The translations under genes and the position numbers were made by a program. Positions 23,741 through 35,304 of a stretch of DNA of 64,000 nucleotides are shown one piece after another. Source of the stretch: Zea mays (Eukaryota > Streptophyta > Magnoliopsida > Poales > Poaceae); assembly GCF_902167145.1 (NCBI RefSeq), contig NC_050104.1, positions 8,826,001 to 8,890,000 on the forward strand. Reading direction: 5' to 3'. Position 1 is the first letter of the stretch; every line of letters starts with the position of its first letter. Under the pieces are notes generated by a model that worked only from the letters and a program-made list of their open reading frames with translations, was not told where the DNA came from and ran no database searches.

Positions 23741-24970
23741 TGAAAGTCGTCTAGAGGGGGGTGAATAGGGCGAATCTGAAATTTATAAACTTAAGCACAA
23801 CTACAAGCCGGGTTAGCGTTAGAAATATAAACGAGTCCGAGAGAGAGAGAGGGAGCAAAACAAATCGTGAGCAAATAAAGAGCGAGACAAGATGATTTGT
23901 TTTATCGAGGTTCGGTTCTTGCAAACCTACTCCCCGTTGAGGTGGTCACGAAGACCGGGTCTCTTTCAACCCTTTCCCTCTCTCAAACGGTCACTTAGAC
24001 CAAGTGAGCTTCTCTTCTCAATCAAACGGAACACAAAGTTCCCGCAAGGACCACCACACAATTGGTGTCTCTTGCCTTGGTTACAATTGAGTTTTGATCA
24101 CAAGAAAGAATGAGAGAAAGAAGCAATCCAAGCGCAAGAGCTCAAATGAACACAAATATCACTCTCTCACTAGCCATTATTGATTTGAGTTGTCTTTGGA
24201 CTTGGGAGAGGATTTGATCTCTTTGGAGTGTCTAGAATTGAATGCTATAGCTCTTGTAATGTGTTGAAGGTGGAAAACTTGGATGCCTTTGAATGTGGGG
24301 TGGTTGGGGGTATTTATAGCCCCAACCACCAAAAATGGCCGTTGGAAGGCTGCTGTCGCATGGCGCACCGGACAGTCCGGTGCGCCACCGGACACTGTCC
24401 GGTGCGCCAGCCACGTCAGCCAGCCGTTGGGGTTCGACCGTTGGAGATCTGACTTGTGGGGCCTCTGGGCTGTCCGGTGGTGTACCGGACATGTCCTGTA
24501 GACTGTCCGGTGCGCCAACTGCGCGTGCTCTGTCTTCTGCGCGCGCAGGCGCGCATTAAATGCGTTGCAGTCGACCGTTGCGCGCGAAGTAGCCGTTGCT
24601 CCGCTGGCACACCGGACAGTCCGGTGTGACACCGGACACTGTCCGGTGCATCACCGGACAGTCCGGTGAATTATAGCGGAGCACGCCCTCATTTTCCCGA
24701 AGGTGGCAAGTTCAGTTTCGAGTTCCCTGGTGCACCGGACACTGTCCGGTGGCACACCGGACAGTCCGGTGCGCCAGACCAGGGTGCCTTTGGGTTGTCT
24801 TTTGCTCTCTTTGTTTGAACCCTTTCTTGGTCTTTTATTTGGCTTATTGTGAACCTTTGGCACCTGTAGAACTTATAGACTAGAGCAAACTAGTTAGTCC
24901 AATTATTTGTGTTGGGCAATTCAACCACCAAAATCAATTAGGAAAAAGGTGTAAGCCTAATTCCCTTTCA
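23741..24970 (-). repeat. 3' LTR (1230 bp) of the older Sirevirus
   Basis: Begins on the minus strand at 24970 with tgaaagggaattaggctta and ends at 23741 with ctttca. It holds a dense block of CACCGGAC/GTCCGGTG palindromes (24360-24780) and a promoter core at about 24309-24318 flanked by GGTGGTTGGGG and CCCCAACCACC arms. Confidence 0.9.
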
Positions 24971-25786
24971 ATCTCCCCCTTTTTGTTGATTGATGCCAAC
25001 ACAAACCAAAGCAAGTATAGAAGTGCATAATTGAACTAGTTTGCAAAATGTAAGTGCAAAGGTTACTTAGAATTGAACCAATAAATATTTTCATAAGATA
25101 TGCATGGATTATTTCTTTATTTTTAACATTTTGGACCACGCTTGCACCACATGTTTTGTTTTTGCAAATTCTTTTGTAAATTCTTTTCAAAGTCCTTTTG
25201 CAAATAGTCAAAGGTAAATGAATAAGATTTTGTAAAGCATTTTCAAGATTTGAAATTTTCTCCCCCTGTTTCAAATGTTTTTCCTTTGACTAAACAAAAC
25301 TCCCCCTCAATAAAATCCTCCTCTTAGTGTTCAAGAGGGTTTTAAGATACCAATTTTGAAAATACTACATTCTCCCCCTTTTGAAAACAATAATATTTCA
25401 ATTGCAAAATTCATCATTTCAAGACCTTTAAAATTTTGAAAATTAGTGGTGGTGCGGTCCTTTTGCTTTGGGCTAATACTTTCTCCCCCTTTGGCATGAA
25501 TCGCCAAAAACGGATACTAGAGTGAAATATAAGCCCTTCCAACTAATTTCTCCCCCTTTGGCGAACACAATATGAGTGAAGATTATACCAAAGTTGGAGA
25601 GATGCTCGGAGCGACGGCGAAGGATGAGTAATTTGATGGAGTGGAGTGGAAGCCTTTGTCTTCGCCGAAGACTCCAAATCCCTTTCAATCTATGACTTGG
25701 TTTGAAATTCACTTGAAAACACATTAGTCATAGCAAATAAAAGAGACATGATCAAAGGTATATTTATGAGCTATGTGTGCAAAACA
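24971..25786 (-). other. 3' untranslated region of the older Sirevirus with multiple polypurine tracts
   Basis: On the minus strand the motif agggggaga or a close variant recurs (complements near 24972, 25260, 25301, 25372, 25481, 25550). The one next to the LTR primes plus-strand synthesis; the extra copies are a known Sirevirus trait. Confidence 0.75.
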
Positions 25787-28336
25787 TCAAAAGAAATTCC
25801 TAGAATCAAGAATATTTAGCTCATACCTAAGTTTGTTAAAGGTTTGTTCATCTAGTGGCTTGGTAAAGATATCGACTAATTATTCCTTAGTGTTAATATA
25901 TGCAATCTCGATATCCCCCTTTTGTTGGTGATCCCTTAGAAAATGATATCGAATGGCTATGTGTTTAGTGCGGCTATGTTCAACGGGATTATCCGCCATG
26001 CGGATTGCACTCTCATTATCACATAGAAGAGGAACTTTGGTTAATTTGTAACCATAGTCCCTAAGGGTTTGCCTCATCCAAAGTAATTGCGCGCAACAAT
26101 GGCCTGCAGCAATATACTCGGCTTCGGCAGTAGAAAGGGCTACGGAATTTTGCTTCTTTGAAGCCCACGACACCAGAGACCTTCCCAAGAACTGGCAAGT
26201 CCCCGATGTGCTCTTTCTATTAAATTTACACCCCGCCCAATCGGCATCCGAATAACCAATTAAATCAAATGTGGATCCCCGAGGGTACCAAAGCCCAAAC
26301 TTAGGAGTATAAACTAAATATCTCAAGATTCGTTTTACGACCGTAAGGTGAGCTTCCTTAGGGTCGGCTTGGAATCTTGCACACATGCATACAGAAAGCA
26401 TTATGTCCGGTCGAGATGCACATAAATAGAGTAAAGAGCCTATCATCGATCGATATACCTTTTGATCGACGGATTTACCTCCCGTGTCGAGGTCGAGATG
26501 CCCATTGGTTCCCATGGGTGTCTTGATGGGCTTGGCATCCTTCATCCCAAACTTGTTTAGAATGTCTTGAATGTACTTTGTTTGGCTAATGAAAGTGCCC
26601 TCTTGGAGTTGCTTCACTTGAAATCCTAAGAAGTACTTCAACTCCCCCATCATAGACATCTCAAATTTCTATGTCATGATCCTACTAAATTCCTCACATG
26701 TAGATTCGTTAGTAGACCCAAATATAATATCATCAACATAAATTTGGCATACAAACAAATCATTGTCAAGAGTTTTAGTAAATAAAGTAGGATCGGCTTT
26801 TCCGACTTTGAAGCCATTAGTGATAAGAAAATCTCTTAGGCATTCATACCATGCTCTTGGGGTTTGCTTGAGCCCATAAAGCGCCTTAGAGAGTTTATAT
26901 ACGTGATTAGGATACTCACTAACTTCAAAGCCGGGAGGTTGCTCAACATAAACCTCCTCCTTGATTGGTCCATTTAGGAAGGCACTTTTCACGTCCATTT
27001 GATAAAGCTTGAAGCCATGGTAAGTAGCATAGGCAAGTAAAATGCGAATTGATTCTAGCCTAGCTACGGGTGCATAGGTTTCACCGAAATCCAAACCTTC
27101 GACTTGTGAATATCCCTTGGCCACAAGTCGGGCTTTGTTCCTTGTCACCACACCATGCTCATCTTGCTTGTTGCGGAAGACCCACTTGGTTCCTACAACA
27201 TTTTGGTTAGGACGTGGAACCAAATGTCATACCTCATTCCTAGTGAAATTGTTGAGCTCCTCTTGCATTGCCACCACCCAATCCGAAACTTGAAGTGCTT
27301 CCTCTACCCTGTGTGGCTCAATAGAGGAAACAAAAGAGTAATGTTCACAAAAATGAGCAACACGAGATCGAGTAGTTACCCCCTTTTGAATATCGCCGAG
27401 GATGGTGTTCACAGGGTGATCTCGTTGGATTGCTTGGTGGACTCTTGGGTGTGGCAGCCTTGGAACTTGTTCATCTTCCTCATCTTGATCATGGGCATCT
27501 CCCCCTTGATCATTGCTCTCCTCTTGAGGTGGCTGAATTTCTTGATCTTCTCCTTCATCATTTTGAGCCTCATCCTCATTTTGAGTTGGTGGAGATGCTT
27601 GCATTGAGGAAGATGGTTGATCTTGTGCATGCGGTGGCTCTTCGGATTCCTTAGGACACACATCCCCAATGGACATGTTCCTTAGCGCGACGCACAGAGC
27701 CTCTTCATCACCTATCTCATCAAGATCAACTTGCTCTACTTGAGAGCCGTTAGTCTCATCAAACACAATGTCACAAGAAACTTCAACTAGTCCAGAGGAC
27801 TTGTTAAAGACTCTATATGCCCTTGTGTTTGAATCATATCCAAGTAAAAAGCCTTCTACAGCCTTAGGAGCAAATTTAGATTTTCTACCTCTTTTAACAT
27901 GAATAAAACATTTGCTACCAAAGACTCTAAAATATGAAACATTGGGCTTTTTACCGGTTAGGAGTTCATACGATGTCTTCTTGAGGATTCGGTGTAGATA
28001 TAACCGGTTGATGGCGTAGCAAGCGGTGTTGACCGCCTCGGCCCAAAACCGATCTGAAGTCTTGTACTCATCAAGCATGGTTCTTGCCATGTCCAAAAGA
28101 GTTCTATTCTTCCTCTCCACCACACCATTTTGTTGTGGGTGTAGGGAGAAGAGAACTCATGCTTGATGCCCTCCTCCTCAAGGAAGCCTTCGATTTGTGA
28201 GTTCTTTAACTCCGTCCCGTTGTCGCTTCTAATCTTTTTGATCCTTAAGCCGAACTCATTTTGAGCCCGTCTCAAGAATCCTTTTAAACTCTCTTGGGTA
28301 TGAGATTTTTCCTGCAAAAAGAACACCCAAGTGAAG
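25787..28336 (-). pseudogene. Older Sirevirus pol, second part: rest of integrase, reverse transcriptase, RNase H (broken)
   Basis: The minus strand keeps recognisable blocks: integrase SDNGTE, then reverse transcriptase with KARLVAKG and YVDDIIFGS, and RNase H with GYSDADWAG and STAEAEYIA. Lesions visible by comparison with the younger copy: a one-base loss in a C run near 28132 (integrase), TGG-to-TGA at 27224-27226, a stop at 26669-26671, and CAA-to-TAA at 25880-25882. It can only be a relic. Confidence 0.88.
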
Positions 28337-29297
28337 TGAAAGGGAATTAGGCTTACACCTAGTTCCTATATAATTTTGGTGGTTGAATTGCCCAACACAA
28401 ATCTTTGGACTAACTAGTTTATTCTAGTGTATAAGTTATACAGGTGCAAAAGGTTCACACTTAGCCAATAAAAAGACCAAGTATTGAGTTCAACAAAAGA
28501 GCAAAGGAGCAACCGAAGGCTCCTCTGGTTTGGCGCACCGGACTGTCCGGTGTGCCACCGGACAGTGTCCGGTGCACCAGAGGACTCCAACTCCAACGGT
28601 CGAACCCAACGGCTTTTGGTGACGTGGCTGTCGCACCGGACATGTCCGGTGTGCACCGGACTGTCCGGTGCGCCATCGAACAGACAGCCTCCACCAACGG
28701 TCAAGTTTGGTGGTTGGGGCTATAAATACCCCAACCACCCCTCCATTCATTGCATCCAAGTTTTCCACTTCCCAACTACTTACAAGAGCTCTAGCATTCA
28801 ATTCTAGACACACCAAAGAGATCAAATCCTCTCCAAATTCCACACAACGCCCTAGTGATTAGAGAGAGTGATTTGCTTGTGTTTATTTCGAGCTCTTGCG
28901 CTTGGATTGCTTTCTTCCTTCTTGATTCTTTCATTGCGATCAAACTCACTTGTAATTGAGGCAAGAGACACCAAACTTGTGGTGGTCCTTGTGGGAACTT
29001 TGTGTTCCAAGTGATTGAGAAGAGAAAGCTCATTCGGTCCGAGGGACCGTTTGAGAGAGAGAAGGGTTGAAAGAGACCCGGCCTTTGTGGCCTCCTCAAC
29101 GGGGAGTAGGTTTGAGAGAACCGAACCTCGGTAAAACAAATCCGCGTGTCTCACTTCATTATTCGTTTGCGATTTGTTTTGCACCCTCTCTCGCGGACTC
29201 TATTATATTTCTAACGCTAACCCGGCTTATAGTTGTGATTATTCTTGAGAATTTCAGTTTTGCCCTATTCACCCCCCCCCCCTCTAGGCGACTTTCA
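28337..29297 (+). repeat. 5' LTR (961 bp) of the young Sirevirus
   Basis: TG...CA ends. A TATA box, ctataaata, at about 28720-28728 lies in the loop of a perfect 11-bp inverted repeat (GGTGGTTGGGG / CCCCAACCACC). The CCGGAC palindrome cluster is at 28535-28675, about 50-180 bases upstream of the TATA box. Confidence 0.93.
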
Positions 29298-29299
29298 AT

Positions 29300-29312
29300 T
29301 GGTATCAGAGCC
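29300..29312 (+). other. Primer binding site of the young Sirevirus
   Basis: tggtatcagagcc, two bases after the 5' LTR, complementary to the 3' end of plant initiator methionine tRNA; it primes minus-strand cDNA synthesis. Confidence 0.9.
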
Positions 29313-29345
29313 CGGTGCTTCATTAGAGCCTAACCACTCGAAGTG

Positions 29346-32045
29346 ATGTCGGGAGATCACACCAAGAGGGAGATGGAGACCGGCGACAAGCCCACTACAA
29401 GCCAAGGGAGCACTTCATCGGAAGAATCTTGCACCAAGAGGAAGGAGAAGAAGAAGGACTCCTCCAAACGGAAGGAGAAAAGATCCTCCTCTTCTCACCA
29501 CAAAGAGAAGAAGGAAAAATCTTCTTCTCACAAGTCGCATCGGAAAGGCGACAAGCACAAGAGGATGAGGAAAGTGGTCTACTACGAGACCGACACTTCA
29601 TCAACATCGACCTCCGACTCCGATGCACCGTCCGTAACTTCTAAGCGCCAAGAGCGCAAGAAGTTTAGTAAGATCCCCTTACACTATCCTCGTACATCTA
29701 GACCTACTCCATTACTTTCCGTTCCATTAGGCAAACCGCCAACCTTTAATGGCGAAGATTATGCTATGTGGAGTGATTTAATGAAATTTCATCTAACCTC
29801 ACTCCACAAAAGTATATGGAATGTTGTTGAGTTTGGAGCACAGGTACCATCCGTAGGGGATGAGGATTATGATGAGGACGAGGTGGCCCAAATCGAGCAC
29901 TTCAACTCCCAAGCCACAACCATACTCTTGGCCTCTCTAAATAGAGAGGAATACAACAAGGTGCAAGGATTGAAGAATGCAAAGGAAATTTGGGACCTCC
30001 TCAAGACCGCGCACGAGGGTGATGAACTAACAAAGATCACCAAGCGGGAAACGATCGAGGGGGAGCTCGGTCGCTTTCGACTTCGCCAAGGGGAAGAGCC
30101 ACAAGACATGTACAACCGGCTCAAGACTTTGGTGAACCAAGTGCGCAACCTCGGGAGCAAGAAATGGGATGACCACGAGGTGGTTAAGGTTATTCTTAGA
30201 TCACTCATTTTCCTTAACCCCACTCAAGTTCAATTAATTCGTGGTAATCCTAGATATACTCAAATGACCCCCGAGGAAGTTATCGGGAATTTTGTGAGCT
30301 TTGAATGTATGATCAAGGGCTCCAAGAAGATCAACGAGCTTGATGAACCCTCCACGTCCGAAGCACAACCGGTGGCATTTAAGGCGACGGAGGAGAAGAA
30401 GGAGGAGTCTACACCGAGTAGACAACCAATTGACGCCTCCAAGCTCGACAATGAGGAGATGGCTTTAATCATCAAAAGCTTTCGCCAAATCCTCAAGCAA
30501 CGGAAGGGGAAGGATTACAAATCCCGTTCCAAGAAGGTTTGCTACAAGTGTGGTAAGCCCGGTCACTTTATCGCTAAATGTCCATTATCAAGTGACAGTG
30601 ACAGGGATAACGACAAGAAGGGAAAGAGGAAAGAAAAGAAGAGGTACCACAAGAAGAGGGGCGGCGATGCCCACGTGTGCCGCGAGTGGGACTCCGACGA
30701 GAGCTCCACCGACTCCTCCTCCGACGAGGACGCCGCCAACATCGCCGTCACCAAGGGACTCCTCTTCCCAAACGTCGGCCACAAGTGCCTCATGGCAAAG
30801 GACGGCAAAAGGAAGAAGGTAAAATCAAGATCCTCCACTAAATATGAAACCTCTAGTGATCAGGATGATGCTAGCAATGAGGAGGATAACTTGCGCGTTC
30901 TTTTTGCCAACCTTAACATGGAACAAAAGGAAAAACTAAATGAGCTAATTAGTGCCATCCATGAAAAGGATGACCTCTTGGACTCCCAAGAGGACTTCCT
31001 AATCAAGGAAAATAAAAAGCATGTTAAGGTTAAAAATGCTTATGCTCTAGAGGTAGAAAAATGTGAGAAATTATCTAGTGAGCTAAGTACTTGTCATGAT
31101 ACTATTACCAACCTTAAAAATGAAAATGCTAGTTTAAATGCTAAGGTTGACTCACATGTTTGTAATGTTTCAATTCCCAATCTTAGAAATGATAATGATG
31201 ATTTGCTTGCTAAGATTGAAGAATTAAGCATTTCTCTTGCTAGCCTTAGGGTAGAAAATGAAAATTTAATTGCTAAGGCTAAAGAACTAGATGTTTGCAA
31301 TGTTACAATTTCCGATCTTAGAGATAATAATGATATCTTGCGTGCTAAGATCGTTGAACTTAATTCATGCAAACCCTCTACATCTAGTGTTGAGCATGTT
31401 TCCATTTGTACTAGATGTAGAGATGTTGATATTAATGCTATTCATGATCACATGACTTTGATTAAACAACAAAATGATCATATAGCAATATTATATGCAA
31501 AAATTGCCGAGCATAACTTAGAAAATGAAAAGTTTAAATTTGCTAGAAGTATGCTCTATAATGGGAGACACCCTGGCATTAAGGATGGCATTGGCTACCA
31601 AAGGGGAGACAATGTCAAACTTAGTGCCCCTCCTAAAAGATTGTCAAATTTTGTTAAGGGCAAGGCTCCCATGCCTCAGGATAACGAGGGTTACATTTTA
31701 TACCCTGCCGGTTATCCTGAGAGCAAAATTAGGAAAATTCACTCTAGGAAGTCTCACTCTGGCCCTAACCATGCTTTTATGTATAAGGGTGAGACATCTA
31801 GCTCTAGGCAACCAACCCGTGCTAAGTTGCCTAAGAAGAAAACTCCTAGCGCATCAAATGATCATAGTATTTCATTTAAAACTTTTGATGCATCATATGT
31901 GCTTACTAACAAATCCGGCAAGATAGTTGCCAAGTTTGTTGGGGGCAAACACAAGGGCTCCAAGACTTGTGTTTGGGTACCCAAAGTTCTTGTTTCTAAT
32001 GCCAAAGGACCCAAAACCGTTTGGGTACCTAAAGTCAAGAACTAA
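29346..32045 (+). CDS. gag: Gag polyprotein of the young Sirevirus (899 residues)
   Basis: This is the structural protein that forms the virus-like particle and packages element RNA. The start is the ATG at 29346 (MSGDHTKREM); the older copy has the same context at 40408. The N-terminal 85 residues are Lys/Ser-rich and basic, followed by the copia-type Gag core (UBN2-like, about residues 105-260). A zinc knuckle CX2CX4HX4C uses Cys399, Cys402, His407 and Cys412. Next come an acidic Asp/Ser run and a long C-terminal part with repeated heptad-like segments (LKNENASLNAKV, LRVENENLIAKA) that look like coiled coil, a known feature of large Sirevirus Gags. The frame is intact and ends TAA. Confidence 0.92.
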   Translation: MSGDHTKREMETGDKPTTSQGSTSSEESCTKRKEKKKDSSKRKEKRSSSSHHKEKKEKSSSHKSHRKGDKHKRMRKVVYYETDTSSTSTSDSDAPSVTSKRQERKKFSKIPLHYPRTSRPTPLLSVPLGKPPTFNGEDYAMWSDLMKFHLTSLHKSIWNVVEFGAQVPSVGDEDYDEDEVAQIEHFNSQATTILLASLNREEYNKVQGLKNAKEIWDLLKTAHEGDELTKITKRETIEGELGRFRLRQGEEPQDMYNRLKTLVNQVRNLGSKKWDDHEVVKVILRSLIFLNPTQVQLIRGNPRYTQMTPEEVIGNFVSFECMIKGSKKINELDEPSTSEAQPVAFKATEEKKEESTPSRQPIDASKLDNEEMALIIKSFRQILKQRKGKDYKSRSKKVCYKCGKPGHFIAKCPLSSDSDRDNDKKGKRKEKKRYHKKRGGDAHVCREWDSDESSTDSSSDEDAANIAVTKGLLFPNVGHKCLMAKDGKRKKVKSRSSTKYETSSDQDDASNEEDNLRVLFANLNMEQKEKLNELISAIHEKDDLLDSQEDFLIKENKKHVKVKNAYALEVEKCEKLSSELSTCHDTITNLKNENASLNAKVDSHVCNVSIPNLRNDNDDLLAKIEELSISLASLRVENENLIAKAKELDVCNVTISDLRDNNDILRAKIVELNSCKPSTSSVEHVSICTRCRDVDINAIHDHMTLIKQQNDHIAILYAKIAEHNLENEKFKFARSMLYNGRHPGIKDGIGYQRGDNVKLSAPPKRLSNFVKGKAPMPQDNEGYILYPAGYPESKIRKIHSRKSHSGPNHAFMYKGETSSSRQPTRAKLPKKKTPSASNDHSISFKTFDASYVLTNKSGKIVAKFVGGKHKGSKTCVWVPKVLVSNAKGPKTVWVPKVKN

Positions 32046-32058
32046 AATTGATTTGTAG

Positions 32059-35000
32059 GTTTATGCATCCGGGGGCTCAAGTTGGATACTCGACAGCGGG
32101 TGCACAAACCATATGACAGGGGAGAAAAAGATGTTCTCCTCATATGAGAAAAACCAAGATCCCCAACGAGCTATCACATTCGGGGATGGAAATCAAGGTT
32201 TGGTCAAAGGTTTGGGTAAAATTGCTATATCACCTGACCATACTATTTCCAATGTTTTTCTTGTAGACTCTTTAGATTACAATTTGCTTTCCGTTTCGCA
32301 ACTTTGTCAAATGGGCTACAACTGTCTATTTACTGATGTAAGTGTCACTGTCTTTAGAAGAAGTGATGATTCAATAGCATTTAAGGGAGTGTTGGAGGGT
32401 CAGCTATACTTGGTAGATTTTGATAGAGCTGAACTCGACACTTGCTTAATTGCTAAGACTAACTTGGGTTGGCTCTGGCACCGCCGACTAGCCCATGTTG
32501 GGATGAAGAATCTTCATAAGCTTCTAAAGGGAGAGCACATTTTAGGACTAACAAATGTTCATTTTGAGAAAGACAGGATTTGTAGCGCATGCCAAGCAGG
32601 AAAGCAAGTTGGGTCTCATCATCCACACAAGAACATTATGACAAGCGACAGGCCACTGGAGCTCCTACACATGGATTTATTCGGCCCGATCGCTTACATA
32701 AGCATCGGCGGGAGTAAGTACTGTCTAGTTATTGTGGATTATTATTCTCGCTTCACTTGGGTGTTCTTTTTGCAGGAAAAATCTCATACCCAAGAGACCT
32801 TAAAGGGATTCTTGAGACGGGCTCAAAATGAGTTCGGCTTAAGGATCAAGAAAATTAGAAGCGACAATGGGATGGAGTTCAAGAACTCGCAAATTGAAGG
32901 CTTTCTTGAGGAAGAGGGCATCAAGCATGAGTTCTCTTCTCCCTACACCCCACAACAAAATGGTGTAGTGGAGAGGAAGAATCGAACTCTATTGGACATG
33001 GCAAGAACCATGCTTGATGAGTACAAGACACCGGATCGGTTTTGGGCCGAGGCGGTCAACACCGCCTGCTACGCCATCAACCGGTTATATTTACACCGAA
33101 TCCTCAAGAAGACATCCTATGAACTCCTAACCGGTAAAAAGCCCAATATTTCATATTTTAGAGTTTTTGATAGCAAATGCTTTATTCTTGTTAAAAGAGG
33201 TAGAAAATCTAAATTTGCTCCTAAAACTGTAGAAGGCTTTTTACTAGGATATGACTCAAACACAAGGGCATACAGAGTCTTTAACAAGTCCTCAGGACTA
33301 GTTGAAGTTTCTTGTGACGTTGTGTTTGATGAGACTAACGGCTCTCAAGTAGAGCAAGTTGATCTTGATGAGATAGGTGACGAACAGGCTCCATGCATAG
33401 CACTAAGAAACATGTCTATTGGGGATGTGTGTCCTAAGGAATCCAAAGAGCCTCCTCATGCACAAGATCAACCATCCTCTTCCACGCAAGCATCTCCACC
33501 GACTCAAAATGAGGTTGAAGCTCAAGTTGATGAAGTAGAAGATCAAGCAAATGAGCCACCTCAAGATGATGGCAATGATCAAGGGGGAGATGCAAATGAT
33601 CAAGAAAAGGAGGATGAGCAAGAACCAAGGCCGCCACACCCAAGAGTCCACCAAGCAATACAACGAGATCACCCCGTCGACACCATCCTCGGCGACATTC
33701 ATAAGGGGGTAACTACTAGATCTCGTGTTGCACATTTTTGTGAACATTACTCGTTTGTTTCCTCTATTGAGCCACACAGGGTAGAGGAAGCACTACAAGA
33801 TTTGGATTGGGTGGTGGCGATGCAAGAGGAGCTCAACAACTTCACTAGAAATGAGGTATGGCATTTAGTTCCACGTCCTAATCAAAATGTTGTAGGAACC
33901 AAATGGGTTTTCCGCAACAAGCAAGATGAGCATGGTGTGGTGACAAGGAACAAAGCACGACTTGTGGCCAAGGGATACTCCCAAGTCGAAGGTTTGGATT
34001 TCGGTGAAACCTATGCACCCGTAGCTAGGCTTGAGTCAATTCGCATATTATTGGCCTATGCTACTTACCATGGCTTTAAGCTTTATCAAATGGACGTGAA
34101 AAGTGCCTTCCTCAATGGACCAATCAAGGAAGAGGTCTATGTTGAGCAACCTCCCGGCTTTGAAGATAGTGAGTACCCTAACCATGTATATAAGCTCTCT
34201 AAGGCGCTTTATGGGCTCAAGCAAGCCCCAAGAGCATGGTATGAATGCCTTAGAGATTTCCTTATTGCTAATGGCTTCAAAGTCGGAAAGGCCGATCCTA
34301 CGCTATTTACCAAAACACTTGAGAATGATTTGTCTGTATGCCAAATTTATGTTGATGATATTATATTTGGGTCTACTAACGAATCTACATGTAAAGAGTT
34401 TAGTAGGATCATGACACAAAAGTTCGAGATGTCTATGATGGGGGAGTTGAAGTACTTCTTAGGATTTCAAGTGAAGCAACTCCAAGAGGGCTCCTTCATT
34501 AGCCAAACAAAGTATACTCAAGACATTCTAAACAAGTTTGGAATGAAGGATGCCAAGCCCATCAAGACACCCATGGGAACTAATGGGCATCTCGACCTCG
34601 ACACGGGAGGTAAGTCCGTGGATCAAAAGGTATACCGGTCGATGATAGGTTCTTTACTCTATTTATGTGCATCTCTACCGGATATTATGCTTTCCGTATG
34701 CATGTGTGCAAGATTCCAAGCCGACCCTAAGGAATCACACCTTACGGCCGTAAAACGAATCTTGAGATATTTGGCTTATACACCTAAGTTTGGGCTTTGG
34801 TACCCTCGGGGATCCACATTTGATTTGATTGGTTATTCGGATGCCGATTGGGCGGGGTGTAAGATTAATAGGAAGAGCCCATCGGGGACTTGCCAGTTCT
34901 TGGGAAGATCCTTGGTGTCTTGGGCTTCAAAGAAGCAAAATTCGGTTGCTCTTTCTACCGCCGAAGCCGAGTATATTGCCGCAGGCCATTGTTGCGCGCA

Positions 35001-35304
35001 ATTGCTTTGGATGAGGCAAACCCTGCGGGACTACGGTTACAAACTAACCAAAGTTCCTCTTCTATGTGATAATGAGAGTGCAATCCGCATGGCGGATAAT
35101 CCCGTTGAGCATAGCCGCACTAAACACATAGCCATTCGGTATCATTTTCTTAGGGATCACCAACAAAAGGGGGATATCGAGATTTCATACATTAACACTA
35201 AAGATCAATTAGCCGATATTTTTACCAAGCCACTTGATGAACAATCTTTTACCAGACTTAGGCATGAGCTCAATATTCTTGATTCTAGGAATTTCTTTTG
35301 CTAA
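32059..35304 (+). CDS. pol: Pol polyprotein of the young Sirevirus: protease, integrase, reverse transcriptase, RNase H
   Basis: The open frame starts after a TAG at 32056-32058 and the first ATG is only at 32113, downstream of the protease active site ([10 protein letters not shown], Asp codon 32092-32094). The true start is therefore unclear: it is not in the gag frame, and gag stops 13 bases before this frame opens. Integrase follows with an HHCC finger (HRRLAHVG...CSACQAGK) and the D-D-E residues in HMDLFG, SDNG and VVERKN. Reverse transcriptase has [11 protein letters not shown] and YVDD (34348-34359). RNase H has SDADWAG and [10 protein letters not shown]. The frame is intact for about 1081 codons, but several conserved positions differ from the usual copia residues (see findings). 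Confidence 0.9.
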   Translation, partial: VYASGGSSWILDSGCTNHMTGEKKMFSSYEKNQDPQRAITFGDGNQGLVKGLGKIAISPDHTISNVFLVDSLDYNLLSVSQLCQMGYNCLFTDVSVTVFRRSDDSIAFKGVLEGQLYLVDFDRAELDTCLIAKTNLGWLWHRRLAHVGMKNLHKLLKGEHILGLTNVHFEKDRICSACQAGKQVGSHHPHKNIMTSDRPLELLHMDLFGPIAYISIGGSKYCLVIVDYYSRFTWVFFLQEKSHTQETLKGFLRRAQNEFGLRIKKIRSDNGMEFKNSQIEGFLEEEGIKHEFSSPYTPQQNGVVERKNRTLLDMARTMLDEYKTPDRFWAEAVNTACYAINRLYLHRILKKTSYELLTGKKPNISYFRVFDSKCFILVKRGRKSKFAPKTVEGFLLGYDSNTRAYRVFNKSSGLVEVSCDVVFDETNGSQVEQVDLDEIGDEQAPCIALRNMSIGDVCPKESKEPPHAQDQPSSSTQASPPTQNEVEAQVDEVEDQANEPPQDDGNDQGGDANDQEKEDEQEPRPPHPRVHQAIQRDHPVDTILGDIHKGVTTRSRVAHFCEHYSFVSSIEPHRVEEALQDLDWVVAMQEELNNFTRNEVWHLVPRPNQNVVGTKWVFRNKQDEHGVVTRNKARLVAKGYSQVEGLDFGETYAPVARLESIRILLAYATYHGFKLYQMDVKSAFLNGPIKEEVYVEQPPGFEDSEYPNHVYKLSKALYGLKQAPRAWYECLRDFLIANGFKVGKADPTLFTKTLENDLSVCQIYVDDIIFGSTNESTCKEFSRIMTQKFEMSMMGELKYFLGFQVKQLQEGSFISQTKYTQDILNKFGMKDAKPIKTPMGTNGHLDLDTGGKSVDQKVYRSMIGSLLYLCASLPDIMLSVCMCARFQADPKESHLTAVKRILRYLAYTPKFGLWYPRGSTFDLIGYSDADWAGCKINRKSPSGTCQFLGRSLVSWASKKQNSVALSTAEAEYIAAGHCCAQLLWMRQTLRDYGYKLTKVPLLCDNESAIRMADNPVEHSRTKHIAIRYHFLRDHQQKGDIEISYINTKDQLADIFTKPLDEQSFTRLRHELNILDSRNFFC

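Noticed and set aside
27155..27607. Plus-strand 150-codon frame within the older pol
   Set aside because: Antisense shadow of the integrase-reverse transcriptase linker.
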